Shown piece by piece: positions 53,102 through 63,288 of a stretch of DNA of 64,000 bases. The notes below the pieces were generated by a model. It worked only from the letters and a program-made list of their open reading frames with translations, had not been told where the DNA came from and did not search any database. Position numbers and translations under genes: made by a program. Each line of letters opens with the position of its first letter. Position 1 is the stretch's first letter. The DNA is from Flavobacterium sp. (GTDB lineage Bacteria; Bacteroidota; Bacteroidia; Flavobacteriales; Flavobacteriaceae): assembly GCA_016714905.1 (NCBI GenBank), contig JADKBW010000001.1:62001-126000 (forward strand), written 5' to 3'.

Positions 53102-54355
53102 ATGAGAATATTTAAGTTTGGTGGCGCGTCGGTTAAAGATGCCGCGGGAATTAAAAATGTTTACGACGTTTTGCAGAAAGTGGGTTTCGACGATGTGTTG
53201 CTCGTTGTTTCTGCGATGGGAAAAACAACGAATGCCTTGGAGGTAGTAGTGAAAGATTACTTTGACAAATCGGCGTCGTTGCAATCTTCTATTCAAGATG
53301 TAAAAAAGTATCACAATCAGATTTTATTGGATTTATTTGAAGACGATAAAAATTCGGTTTTTAAAGCGGTTTCTGATTTGTTTGGAGAATTAGAGCATTT
53401 TTTAAGTCATAACAAATCGCCGAATTATAATTTTGTGTACGATCAAATTGTAAGTTTTGGAGAGCTGCTATCGACGACGATTCTTTCTCATTATATGAAT
53501 TATCGAGATCTTAAAACCACGTGGATTGATGTTCGGAATTATATCAAAACCGATGCAACGTACCGGGACGCTGAAGTAGATTGGGAGCGGACACAAAAGA
53601 ATATTTCGAAGATTGCAAAGAAAAAAGTGCTGCATATTACACAAGGGTTTTTGGGTTCAGACGACAATGGATTTACAACCACTTTAGGCAGAGAAGGTTC
53701 GGATTATACTGCTGCGATTTTTGCCTATTGCCTCAATGCGCAAAGTGTAACGATTTGGAAAGATGTACCAGGCGTCATGAATGCGGATCCGCGTTATTTT
53801 GAAAATGCAATTTTGTTGAACCAAATTTCCTACCGTGAAGCGATTGAGTTGGCTTTTTATGGCGCGAGCGTTATACATCCGAAAACACTTCAGCCTTTGC
53901 AAAAAAAGGAAATTCCACTTTATGTGAAGTCTTTTATTGAGCCACTATTATCGGGAACTAGCGTTTCAAAAGGTGTCGATTTAGAACCATATTTGCCTTG
54001 TTTTATTGTAAAGAAAAACCAACTCTTAATGTCGCTTTCGTCTATTGATTTTTCTTTTATTATGGAAGAAAATATTAGCGAAATCTTTGCTTTGCTGCAT
54101 GAATACAAGATAAAAGTAAATTTGATTCAAAATTCAGCAATCAGTTTTTCTGTTTGCATTGAAGACAAGTTTGGCAATTTTCAAAGTCTCAAAAACATCT
54201 TATCGAAGAAATTTAAAGTTTCTTATAATGAAAATGTTTCATTGTATACGATACGTCATTTTAATGACCAAGCGGCGAAAATCGTGGAGGAAAATAAAGT
54301 GGTTGTGTTGAAACAAATCAGCCGAGAAACGATGCAGATTGTGACGAAAGAATAA
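53102..54355 (+). CDS. Aspartate kinase
   Basis: This 417-residue monofunctional aspartokinase is the first step of lysine, threonine and methionine synthesis. Start MRIFKFGGASVKDAAGIKNV (53102) with the amino-acid kinase motif KFGGASV. FVYDQIVSFGELLSTTIL and TTTLGREGSDYTAAIFAYCL (substrate/ATP site) follow, then SVTIWKDVPGVMNADPRYF. The last ~120 residues are ACT-like regulatory domains, suggesting feedback control. An in-frame ATG at 53066 would add 12 unconserved residues. Codons are GC-richer than in neighbouring AT-rich genes. Confidence 0.93.
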   Translation: MRIFKFGGASVKDAAGIKNVYDVLQKVGFDDVLLVVSAMGKTTNALEVVVKDYFDKSASLQSSIQDVKKYHNQILLDLFEDDKNSVFKAVSDLFGELEHFLSHNKSPNYNFVYDQIVSFGELLSTTILSHYMNYRDLKTTWIDVRNYIKTDATYRDAEVDWERTQKNISKIAKKKVLHITQGFLGSDDNGFTTTLGREGSDYTAAIFAYCLNAQSVTIWKDVPGVMNADPRYFENAILLNQISYREAIELAFYGASVIHPKTLQPLQKKEIPLYVKSFIEPLLSGTSVSKGVDLEPYLPCFIVKKNQLLMSLSSIDFSFIMEENISEIFALLHEYKIKVNLIQNSAISFSVCIEDKFGNFQSLKNILSKKFKVSYNENVSLYTIRHFNDQAAKIVEENKVVVLKQISRETMQIVTKE

Positions 54356-54490
54356 AAAAATATAAATACATATTAAAATTGTGACTTAACAAGTCATAAA
54401 AAAGAAATAATATTTTTTTTATCAACAATTATTTGTATACTTGCTAGCTATTTAATTAACTATAATTCAACCTATTAAAACCCTATTTTT

Positions 54491-55927
54491 ATGAAAAAAA
54501 TTACTTTATTTTTTGCCCTCGTTTTACTTTCTTTTCAAAGTAACGCGCAAATTGCAGATGGAAGCGTAGCTCCAGATTTTACTGTAACAGACATTAATGG
54601 CGTAACACACAGTTTGTCAACTTACTTAGCAGCTGGAAAAACTGTTCTTATGGATGTTTCTGCTACTTGGTGTGGACCATGTTGGAACCTGCATAACTCA
54701 AAAGCATTAGAGGACTTGACTATCGCTTACGGTCCTGAAGGATCTGATGAAGTGGTTGTCCTATTTATCGAAGGTGATGCTGCAACAACAAGCGCTGACT
54801 TGAATGGAACAACTGCTGCTACACAAGGAAATTGGGTTGCGGGCACAAACTATCCAATTATTGATGGTAGTAATGTAGGATCATTATACCAAATTACTTA
54901 TTTCCCAACCGTTTTCAGAATTTGTCCAAATGGATTAGTTTATGAAGTGGGAGGCCGCACCGCAAGTGCAATTAGAACTGACCTTAACGCCAATTGTGTT
55001 CCTTTGATTGGAACTCAAAATAATGTTGGCGCTTTAGAAAATGCTAATTCATTCTGTACTTCTGCAGGAAGTGCGGTAACGAAAATGAGAAATTACGGTG
55101 AAAACACAATTACTACTGCTACTGTAAACTTATTAGAAAATGGTACTGTGGTTGCAACAAAAAATTATACAGGCTCAATGCCAAGATTTACCACTAGAAA
55201 TGTAACTTTTGACAGCTATTCGTTTGATGCAACTGCCAACTATTCGGTAGAAGTTGCTACTGCAAATTCAAATCCAGTTTTAAATCCAACTCTTGCCTCT
55301 GCCGCTATGGATGTTGATGTAGCTAGTCAAGCTACAACAGATGTTGTTGTGAAGGTTTACACAGATAATTATCCGTCAGAAATCTCTTGGAACATCAAAA
55401 ATAGCGCAGGTACCATTGTAGCGACTGCTGGCCCTTATGCTGGTACTGCTTCTGGAGGTGGCGTTGATGCTAATACGACAAAAATTCACAATGTTACTTT
55501 ACTTACAAATGATTGCTATTCTATAAATCTATTGGATTCATATGGTGATGGATGGGGTTATGGAAGTACGCCACATGGTTTGGAAGTTTTTAACAGCTCA
55601 GACCTTTCAATTGTAAGCATTGACGGAGATAATTTCACAACTACTTTAGCAAAACCTAATGCAATGACTACAACGCAACTTTCTGTTAGTGCGTTTGAAG
55701 TGAACAACTTAAAATTATATCCGAATCCAACTACTGGAATCATTTCTATCAACACTGAAACTTCTGTAAATGTTAGCGTTGTTGACGTAACAGGTAAAGT
55801 TGTATTTGTTGCTACAAATGTTACTAAAGACAAAAACATTGACTTGTCTGGATTACAAAAAGGTGTTTATCTTGCGAAAATTTCTAGCGAAAACGCAACT
55901 ACAACAGAAAAAATTATCCTAAACTAA
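54491..55927 (+). CDS. Secreted thioredoxin-fold protein with T9SS sorting domain
   Basis: This 478-residue protein has a signal peptide ending QSNAQ. A TlpA/redoxin domain (~22-170) starts with VAPDFTVTDINGVTHSLSTY and the active site ATWCGPCWNLH (Cys61 and Cys64 region); an FPTVFRICPNGLVYEVGG segment has the cis-Pro. A beta-sandwich region (~180-390) includes the lectin-like CYSINLLDSYGDGWGYG. The T9SS type A sorting domain (LKLYPNPTTGIISINTE to TTEKIILN) ends it. A thiol-redox protein on the cell surface is unusual; the substrate is unknown. It is followed after 7 bp by another T9SS protein gene. Confidence 0.88.
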   Translation: MKKITLFFALVLLSFQSNAQIADGSVAPDFTVTDINGVTHSLSTYLAAGKTVLMDVSATWCGPCWNLHNSKALEDLTIAYGPEGSDEVVVLFIEGDAATTSADLNGTTAATQGNWVAGTNYPIIDGSNVGSLYQITYFPTVFRICPNGLVYEVGGRTASAIRTDLNANCVPLIGTQNNVGALENANSFCTSAGSAVTKMRNYGENTITTATVNLLENGTVVATKNYTGSMPRFTTRNVTFDSYSFDATANYSVEVATANSNPVLNPTLASAAMDVDVASQATTDVVVKVYTDNYPSEISWNIKNSAGTIVATAGPYAGTASGGGVDANTTKIHNVTLLTNDCYSINLLDSYGDGWGYGSTPHGLEVFNSSDLSIVSIDGDNFTTTLAKPNAMTTTQLSVSAFEVNNLKLYPNPTTGIISINTETSVNVSVVDVTGKVVFVATNVTKDKNIDLSGLQKGVYLAKISSENATTTEKIILN

Positions 55928-55934
55928 CAATAAA

Positions 55935-56666
55935 ATGAAAAAGATTTTCATAGCTACTGTAGCTCTTTTTTCACTTGTCGCTTCGGCACAAATGTCATTG
56001 AAAAAATTAGATGGAACACCTATCAATAATGGTGACGTCTTTACTTTTGATGTGGCGGAAGAACCAGGGTCTTACCTTGGGATTAAGATTTATAATGATT
56101 CAAGTGAGCCAATTAATGTAAAGGCTCAGGTAGTTGGTTTTACGAATGCAGATGGGACAAATGTTCAGTTGTGTTTAGGGGATGTTTGCTTGGCAACTAT
56201 TGTTGCAGGTAATTCTTATCCGCCAAATTTTCCAGCGATAATTGAGGGAAACAGTGAAAATGGAAATTTTGACCATTTCTTGAATTTGAACACAGGAATT
56301 GACACGAATCTTCCTGTAACTTATTCGCTAAGGTTCTATCAATTGGATGGTTCTGGTGCTGAAATTGGAAATTCTGTTTCATTTTCTTATCACTATGTAT
56401 CTCCGTTGGGAATATCTGATTTTGCACAATTAGCGCAATCAGGGGTTAGCTTGAAGTCTAACATTGTTGCAAACGAATTGGAAATGACTGTTACAAAGAA
56501 CATTCAATATTCGTTATATGATGTTACTGGTAAATCAGTGCTATCGCAAAATGCTGCAATTGGAAATCATACTGCAGATCTTTCTAATTTGAGCTCTGGA
56601 ACTTATATCCTTTCTTATCAGAATAAAGAAGGGCAAACGGGTTCTATTAGAATCATCAAGAAATAG
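55935..56666 (+). CDS. Secreted hypothetical protein with T9SS-type C-terminus
   Basis: This 243-residue protein has a signal peptide MKKIFIATVALFSLVASAQ. One beta-rich domain (~20-160) includes GIKIYNDSSEPINVKAQVVG and a disulphide-like pair VQLCLGDVCLATI. The C-terminal sorting domain (NELEMTVTKNIQYSLYDVTG to GSIRIIKK) follows. I recognise no named function. Its location 7 bp after the thioredoxin-fold gene suggests a joint role, perhaps as its disulphide-bearing partner. Confidence 0.82.
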   Translation: MKKIFIATVALFSLVASAQMSLKKLDGTPINNGDVFTFDVAEEPGSYLGIKIYNDSSEPINVKAQVVGFTNADGTNVQLCLGDVCLATIVAGNSYPPNFPAIIEGNSENGNFDHFLNLNTGIDTNLPVTYSLRFYQLDGSGAEIGNSVSFSYHYVSPLGISDFAQLAQSGVSLKSNIVANELEMTVTKNIQYSLYDVTGKSVLSQNAAIGNHTADLSNLSSGTYILSYQNKEGQTGSIRIIKK

Positions 56667-56692
56667 TGTGACAATCACCTTTTCATAATTAC

Positions 56693-56725
56693 AAAACCGC
56701 CTAAAGTTTTAGGCGGTTTTTTTTA
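56693..56725 (+). terminator. Terminator of the redoxin/T9SS pair
   Basis: AAAACCGCCTAAA pairs with TTTAGGCGGTTTT around GT, followed by more T. Confidence 0.9.
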
Positions 56726-56843
56726 TTTCTAGATTCATAAATGGAATCTTTAGCAACGTTTAATAAATCTTTGATTCCGGCTGCTGTTATTCAATATTTA
56801 CAATAAAACACACTACTTTTGAAGTCATTACGTTTTATACTCT

Positions 56844-59800
56844 ATGCTTAAATCTCTTCTTTTTGGTCTCACTTTTTTTTGTCTTGGTCTACAAGCCCAG
56901 CAAGTCGAAACGCCATATAAATCGAAGAAAATTGTTGCTACACGAGACACAATTCGGATTGACTCTACAAGCGTTAATTCGAGTTTCTTTAAACTATTAG
57001 ACGCCAAAAATGAAGAAGTAGATACTACTGCGTACCGCATGAATTTCCAAAAAGGGACTTTGGTGTTTAAAGAGAATTATGCTTTCAATTCAGACACCTT
57101 GACCGTTCGATTTCTAAAATTCCCCGCCTTTCTAACCAAAGAATACAGCATCTACGACTCAAGTCGTGTAGTAAAAAGTGAGAATGGGCTGTACGATTTG
57201 TATAAAGTATCGCGCGATCCATTTAAGAAATTTGTTCCTTTTGAAGGTTTGAACACATCTGGTAGTATTACTCGTGGCATTAGCATTGGTAACAATCAAA
57301 ATGCCGTTGTGAATTCGAATTTGGACTTGCAGATTACCGGAAAAATATCGGATAAGGTGAGTCTTCGCGCATCAATTCAAGATAGCAATATTCCTTTGCA
57401 AAGTAGCGGTTACTCACAAAAATTGGATGAATTTGATCAAATATTTATAGAGCTATTTAGCAATAAATGGAGTATTCGTGCGGGCGATTTATTTCTCGAA
57501 AATCGAAAACTCAGATTTCTAAATTTCAATAAGAAAGTACAAGGACTGTCTACCAATTTTAATTTTGGCAAAGCGGGAAACGCCACTAATATTTTTGCGT
57601 CAGCAGCTCTAGTTCGAGGTCAGTATGCCAAGAGTACTTTTGTCGGACAAGAAGGAAATCAAGGTCCATATAAATTGCAAGGTTCGAATGGAGAGCTCTT
57701 TATTTTGGTCGTTTCTGGTTCAGAAAGAGTATATGTCAATGGTATACTTTTAAAAAGAGGCGAAAACAATGATTATATGATCGACTACAATGCAGGCGAG
57801 ATCATTTTTACCTCGTTGTTTCCAATTACTTCGGAGATGCGGATCAATGTTGAGTATCAGTTTTCCGATCGAAATTACAGTCGATTAGTAACTTATTTTG
57901 GAGGCTCTCACGAAAGAGAAAAGTGGAGTATTGGCGCAAATGTTTATTCTGAAAGTGACATTAAGAATCAATCTTTGCAACAAAATCTATCACCAGAGCA
58001 AGCGCAAATACTCGTTGATGCTGGGGATGATAATAGCTTAATGACCTCAGAGTCAGCATTTGTTGACGATTTTTCACCCAACAAAATTCTCTACAAAAAA
58101 ACCATCATCAATTTGGTTGAAGTCTTTGAATATTCTACAAATTCAACCGACGTTTTGTACAATGTTAGGTTTACTTTGGTCGGCAACAACCAAGGAAATT
58201 ATATCTTATCAAATGCAGCTGCGATTGGCAAGATTTACCAATATGTCGAACCCATCGATGGAATAAAGCAAGGAAACTATGAGCCCGTTATTCGATTAAT
58301 TGCGCCAACAAAAATTCAAATCGCTACGGTATTTGGGAAAGTAAATCCTTCTGAGAAAACCAATATAGATTTTGAAGGTGCTATTAGCAACAATGACTTA
58401 AACCTTTTTTCTTCATTAGACGACAGTGACAATCAAGGCGTGGCTGGTAAAATCAATGCTAAGCAGCGTTTGTTTACCAAAAGCTGGCAATTAGATGCGT
58501 TTGCAAACTATCAATATGTGCAAAAAGAATTTAGAACCATTGAGCGTTTGTACACCATTGAATTTGATCGTGACTGGAACTTAAGTGCACCTGTGGGAAA
58601 TCAAAGTTTCATCACAACAGGTTTAGAATTTATAATGCCAAAAAAAGGAATTGCTACTTATCAATTTGAAAATCTCGCTTTTAGTAAAAACTTTAATGGA
58701 AACCGACACAGTTTGAATACCTCTTTTCAACTGAGTCAATGGAATTTTCAAAATAAAGGTAGCTTTTTGAGTAGTAATGGGTCAACTTCGAGTTCAAAAT
58801 TCCTGAGAAATCAGGCCCAAGTCAAATATCATTTCAAGAAGAATTGGGTAGGTTCTTCTATTCGTTTGGAAGATAATCAAGAAAAATTAAAGCCAACACA
58901 AGTACTGACTTCCTTAAGTCAGCGATTTTTTGAATATGGCGCACTTTTGGGACGTGGCGATAGCACAAAGGTCTACGTAGAGCTAGGCTACTTGCATCGT
59001 GCAAATGACAGTTTACAAAACAGTGTTTTGAAAAGAGTAAACACTTCTCAATCCTATTTTTTGAAATCAAGATTGATTCAAAATGAAAAAAGCGATCTGA
59101 CAGTTTTCGTAAATTATCGAAATCTAAGATACGTTGAAAATACGAGAGAAAACGAACCTTCTTTAAACTCAAGAATCTTATATAATGACCGCTTTTTTAA
59201 TCAGTTGATTCAAAGCACCACGGCATATGAAACCGCATCAGGGACTATTCCACAGCAAGAATTTACCTATTTAGAAGTAGAACCTGGACAAGGAGTTTAT
59301 GCATGGAATGATTACAATGGCAATGGCACCCAAGAACTACAAGAGTTTGAAATTGCACCTTTCCCAGATCAAGCGAAGTACATCCGTGTATTCTTACCCA
59401 ATCAAATATTTGTCAAAACCCATCAAAACAAATTTTCAGAATCGATTACCTTAAATCCAAATCAATGGCAAAATGAGAAAGGACTCAAGAAATTACTATC
59501 CTACTTTTACAATCAAACTTCTTTTTTGATTGATCGAAAAATAGGACGCAATGGCGATAATTTTGATTTGAATCCCTTTTCAACTTCTGCGGATAATCTA
59601 CTGGGGCTGAGTACTAGCTTTCGAAATAGCTTTTTTTATAATCGTGGAAAACAGAAACATTCAGTCACTTACACCTATATAAAGAACGAGGCAAAAAACT
59701 TATTATCGTTTGGCTCGCAAGAAAGCGACAATAGTTCGCATCAATTGCAATATGACTATCTACTTCTAAAATATTGGCTCTTTGCCTTTTCCGGAAAAAC

Positions 59801-60251
59801 CGTAAAAACAAATTCTTTCGTAGAGAACTTTGAATCAAGAAATTTCAAAATTGACGGGTACCAATTGGCTCCTAAAATTTCCTATTTGTTTTCTCAAAAC
59901 GCTAGTTGGGACGTTTTTTATGAATTTTACAATAAGTCAAACCAAATTGGACAGGTAGAACTTCTCAAGCAAACACGAATGGGGACTTCATTCTCTTATG
60001 CTAGCGAAAAAAAACTTACTGTGAATGGCGAATTTTCTTTATATGAAAACAACTTTCACTGAGATCCTAATTCACCTGTTGCTTTTCAAATGCTAGAAGG
60101 TTTGCAGCCTGGCAGAAATATGACTTGGCGACTGTTATTACAAAAAAATCTAACCCAATATTTAGATATTAATATAAACTACCAAGCACGTAAAAGCGAA
60201 ACTAGCCAAACGATTCACAATGGTAATATTCAATTGCGCGCCTATTTTTAA
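56844..60251 (+). CDS. Large outer-membrane beta-barrel protein, interrupted by an in-frame TGA
   Basis: About 1135 residues with a signal peptide (MLKSLLFGLTFFCLGLQAQ). An N-terminal beta-domain (~20-130) precedes a repeating beta-barrel region with alternating aromatic strands: ITRGISIGNNQNAVVNSNLD, VSLRASIQDSNIPLQSSGYS, SIRAGDLFLENRKLRFLNF. The EPGQGVYAWNDYNGNGTQEL segment (~810-830) is a recurrent calcium-loop-like feature of this Bacteroidota family. Function is unknown to me. A TGA at 60060-60062 stops the frame after ENNFH. The same frame continues DPNSPVAFQMLEGLQPGRN to a TAA at 60249, ending in the aromatic C-terminus IQLRAYF expected of a barrel. So the stop is a substitution, not an indel. 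Confidence 0.8.
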
Positions 60252-60315
60252 ATTTTTCTGTTTTGCGAATCATTTATTTGTAACTTTATTCTTTGTTTAA
60301 CTAAAAAATCAATCC

Positions 60316-60897
60316 ATGAAAAAAATTCTTTTATTGTGCTTATTGTTTGTTTTCTCTAGCAGTTTTTATGCACAGGAAACAAAATCAAAGAAAACTTCGA
60401 AAGCAAAAACAGAAAAAGCTGCTACTAAAAAAGAAGCTGCTGCTGAAAAGAAAGAAAAAGCTGCCGCTAAAAAAGAAGCTGCTGCTGAGAAGAAAGAAAA
60501 AGCTGCCGCTAAAAAAGAAGCTGCTGCTGAGAAGAAAGAAAAAGCTGCCTCTAAAAAAGAAGCTGCTGCTATGAAGAAAGAAAAAGTTGCTGAAAATGCT
60601 AAAAAAGTCGCAGGAAAAGAAACGAAAGAAGCAAAGGAAGTAGCTGAAAAAACAGAAAAGAAAGCAAAAAAATCTACTGAAGCCGTTAAAAAAGAAAGTA
60701 AAGAAGTAACAGAAAAAGTAAGAAAAGAAGCTAAAAAGATTGCCCCAAAAGTGAGAGAAACTTCAGAGAAAGCGCCAAAGGTAGCTGATAAAGTAACTGG
60801 TACATACAATGGGAAAAAAGTGTATACCGGTCCACGTGGTGGAAGGTACTACATCAACTCCAACGGAAATAAGACTTACATTTCTGATGATAAGTAA
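60316..60897 (+). CDS. Secreted Lys/Ala/Glu repeat protein with PBCV-type basic adaptor domain
   Basis: This 193-residue protein has a signal peptide (MKKILLLCLLFVFSSSFYAQ). Four 14-residue repeats of the KKEAAAEKKEKAAA type (38-93) precede a further charged helical stretch to ~155. The last ~30 residues, KKVYTGPRGGRYYINSNGNK then TYISDDK, match the PBCV-specific basic adaptor domain pattern (YTGPRGGxYYxxxxGxKxYI). That short module is known from chlorella-virus proteins and scattered bacterial proteins. The coiled, highly positive stalk may bind polyanions or cell wall. Antisense and shifted frames over the repeat are artefacts of its composition. Confidence 0.82.
   Translation: MKKILLLCLLFVFSSSFYAQETKSKKTSKAKTEKAATKKEAAAEKKEKAAAKKEAAAEKKEKAAAKKEAAAEKKEKAASKKEAAAMKKEKVAENAKKVAGKETKEAKEVAEKTEKKAKKSTEAVKKESKEVTEKVRKEAKKIAPKVRETSEKAPKVADKVTGTYNGKKVYTGPRGGRYYINSNGNKTYISDDK
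60427..60594 (+). repeat. Four 42-bp tandem repeats inside the K/A-rich gene
   Basis: Units AAAAAAGAAGCTGCTGCTGA-type of 42 bp (14 codons) start at 60427, 60469, 60511 and 60553; the first three are nearly identical and the fourth has diverged. Confidence 0.85.
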
Positions 60898-60911
60898 AAA
60901 ACGGCGATAGT

Positions 60912-60945
60912 AAAAAAAGCGACACCAATTAGTGTCGCTTTTTTT
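60912..60945. terminator. Bidirectional terminator between the K/A-rich gene and tRNA-Ala
   Basis: AAAAAAAGCGACAC pairs with GTGTCGCTTTTTTT around CAATTA, usable by both convergent transcripts. Confidence 0.9.
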
Positions 60946-60946
60946 G

Positions 60947-61020
60947 TGGAGAATACCGGATTCGAACCGGTCACCTCTTGCCTGCCAGGCAAGCGCTCTA
61001 GCCAAATGAGCTAATCCCCC
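60947..61020 (-). tRNA. tRNA-Ala (GGC)
   Basis: The minus strand folds as a 74-nt tRNA. Acceptor GGGGGAT / ATTCTCC contains the G3-U70 pair that identifies tRNA-Ala. The D arm is GCTC..GAGC, the anticodon stem CTTGC / GCAAG with loop CTGGCAG (anticodon GGC), and the T arm ACCGG-TTCGAATC-CGGT. CCA is not encoded. The terminator directly follows. Confidence 0.95.
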
Positions 61021-61041
61021 AATCGAAAGCAAATATATAAA

Positions 61042-62713
61042 TTAAAACGTTGTATTCAATGACAAAGATACTCCTGAACTTTCTGGAACAAAACGACAAA
61101 CACCACCGACACAAACTAAGCCGCCTCTTTGTCTACCATAACTTAAAGCGATTCTAGTAGATTTTTGCCTAAAAGCACCACCAACATTATAATAGTGATT
61201 TCTTGCTTCCGGATCATCGTTACCGTAATTATACATATCGGCTGTGAAGAAAGAAAGTTTGGAATTTAAGTTAAACTCAACGGTTGATGCTGCCCAATTT
61301 TTTTTATCATAATCTGCCCACATATGCTCTCCCAAGACTCGAATTGATTTTGAATCATTAAATTTATAAGTTGCTTCGGCGCCCAAAATATTCGTTCGGA
61401 CTAAGCCATCTGTTTCCTCGATAAGCTTTTTGTTATAATACTGATTTATGTACGTAAAAATAGTCTGCAATTTTGAATTCCATTTTTTAGTGAATTCGAT
61501 ATTATAATCAGAAAAGTACTTCTTACCAAAACTCAAGAACTCCGTTGAATAGTCTTTCTTTGGAAGGTAAAATGTACCTGCTAAAGCATGCCAATTAGAA
61601 AGATTTATGGCCAACTTACTTCCATATTTACCGCCAAAAAAAAGTATTTTTCTTAAAATTGTAGAATACATCCACCTGACCTCCTATTTCTCCCGTCTTT
61701 AATAAGGTTTCATCTCCCAGTAGTACATTCGGTTGTGCTTGATAAACATAGATGTTCGCTAAATTGTAGTGATGTTGCTTGGTTAAACTTGGAACAAAAT
61801 TCATAATCCTGTCATTAAACGCATTCCCTTTGGCGTCTCTTTCAGAGAAAAATCCCATATTTTCAAGGCGTCTGAAAGTCCCATCGATTCCGAATCCTTT
61901 TTTTGAGAAGCCCACATTCATCAGCAATGCACTTCCTGGTTTGATAAAATCGTTTTCTATTTGTTCACGTACTTCTACTATGGCGTCGTTTGATTTATAA
62001 TTATACTCTGTTGAGAAATATAATCCACTATGGGAAAAGTCTATCCTTGCAGCATATCCATTGGTTAAGCTATTAAAATTTGGATCAACAATAGACTCGA
62101 CAATTTCTTCACGCCCAACATATGTTAATCCCAATGACAACTCGGACGATTTCATTTTAAAAATGTCTGAAAGCACAATTTCCGTATCCACACCGTAAAT
62201 TTCGCTACGAGAAATATCAAATCCTGTGCGTTGTCGTCCGTAGATACTCTTTAGCGTGAAATAACTGGTAGGTTTAAAAATAACTCTCCCACCTCGTAAC
62301 GAATTATTAATACCTAGCGCCCGGTCTTCCCAGCTTCTATATAACAATCCGCTACCAAACTGCTCATAAAAATACCCTGCAGTAAGGTCTATTTTATCAT
62401 TTTTGAACTGCAAAAAATAGGTTGCTACATCTGTCTTGTCGTATCGCGGATTAAAATTTAGCAACGCTTGATCTTCATAAGATTCGCCTTGAACTCCAGC
62501 AATCCATTCTTTGTACTTGAGATTCACAAATAAATAACTGTTGGCACGCAAAGGCGTTTCTGGATGTACGACTTTAAGCCCTTTGTCGTTCAAGTACCAT
62601 TGCGAATTGGACTCAAAACCTCCGTAAAAATTTATTTTTTCAGTATTCGCAGTGTCTTGGGCATTTGCGCATAGAACGCCGAACACCATGAAAAGAAGTA
62701 GTTTGAATTTCAT
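61042..62713 (-). CDS. DUF6029 family outer-membrane protein, frameshifted in this sequence
   Basis: About 556 residues with a signal peptide (MKFKLLLFMVFGVLCANAQ). A beta-barrel-like body has regular aromatic strands (INFYGGFESNSQWYLND, AGYFYEQFGSGLLYRSWEDR, ALGINNSLRGGRVIFKP), matching the DUF6029 family of Bacteroidota. The frame stops in an eight-T run near 61637 after FYNFKKNTFFW. Removing one T gives NTFFGGKYGSKLAINLSNWH and runs to 61042, ending in VSLSLNTTF with the terminal Phe of outer-membrane barrels. It is 3 bp downstream of the TlpA gene. Function unknown. Confidence 0.82.
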
Positions 62714-62716
62714 AGC

Positions 62717-63193
62717 TTAAAGCGTTTTCATTTTCTCTACCAATACCTTTTCATTTCCTGGAACGTAACCATTTTGAATATGAACAATTTCGCCGTTTTT
62801 AACGACAATAGTATAAGGAATATTTACAATTGATAAGGCTCTTTTAAAATCCTGATTTGTATCTAACAACACTTTAAAATCCCATCCCTTTCCGTTTATT
62901 AATGGTTTAACTCTTTTCTGAGTTCTCGAATCGTCTGTAGAAACCGCTATTATTTCAAAATTTAGACTTTTCTTCCATTCTTCTTGCAGATCATTCATTT
63001 CGTCTAATTCACTAATGCAGGGAGTGCACCATGTTGCCCAGAAAGAAAAAACATATAATTTGTCTTTTTCTGTAAAATCTGTTTTGAGTGAAATTGACTT
63101 ACCTTCAAGGTTTGCTAAATTTAAGTTTGGAAGTTGTTTTTGGGCAAAAACAGTGAAATTAGCAAATAACAACAGCAGATAAAATTTCTTCAT
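62717..63193 (-). CDS. TlpA/ResA-type periplasmic thioredoxin
   Basis: This 158-residue protein has a signal peptide (MKKFYLLLLFANFTVFAQ). The thioredoxin fold has active site FWATWCTPCISELDEMND (WCTPC, ~51-55) and cis-Pro in NIPYTIVVKNGEIVH. Such proteins reduce or oxidise periplasmic disulphides. It is operon-linked to the DUF6029 barrel gene and divergent from an Omp28-like gene that also has a CxxC thioredoxin fold, so the three probably act on the same envelope process. Confidence 0.9.
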   Translation of the reverse strand: MKKFYLLLLFANFTVFAQKQLPNLNLANLEGKSISLKTDFTEKDKLYVFSFWATWCTPCISELDEMNDLQEEWKKSLNFEIIAVSTDDSRTQKRVKPLINGKGWDFKVLLDTNQDFKRALSIVNIPYTIVVKNGEIVHIQNGYVPGNEKVLVEKMKTL

Positions 63194-63288
63194 GATAGTA
63201 TAGATTTAGCTACAAATAAATAAATTATTATCATGAAAATAAAATAAAATTTGTTTTATTTGTATTTTAAAATTTTAATTTTTTTGCT

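Noticed and set aside
54382..54396. TGACTT/AAGTCA inverted repeat after the aspartate kinase gene
   Set aside because: A 6-bp stem with no T-run on the relevant strand; too weak for a terminator call.
60347..60809. Lys/Leu-rich shifted frame and Ala/Phe/Ser-rich antisense frame over the tandem repeat
   Set aside because: Both arise from the 42-bp repeat being open in other frames; the signal-peptide frame with the adaptor domain is the real one.
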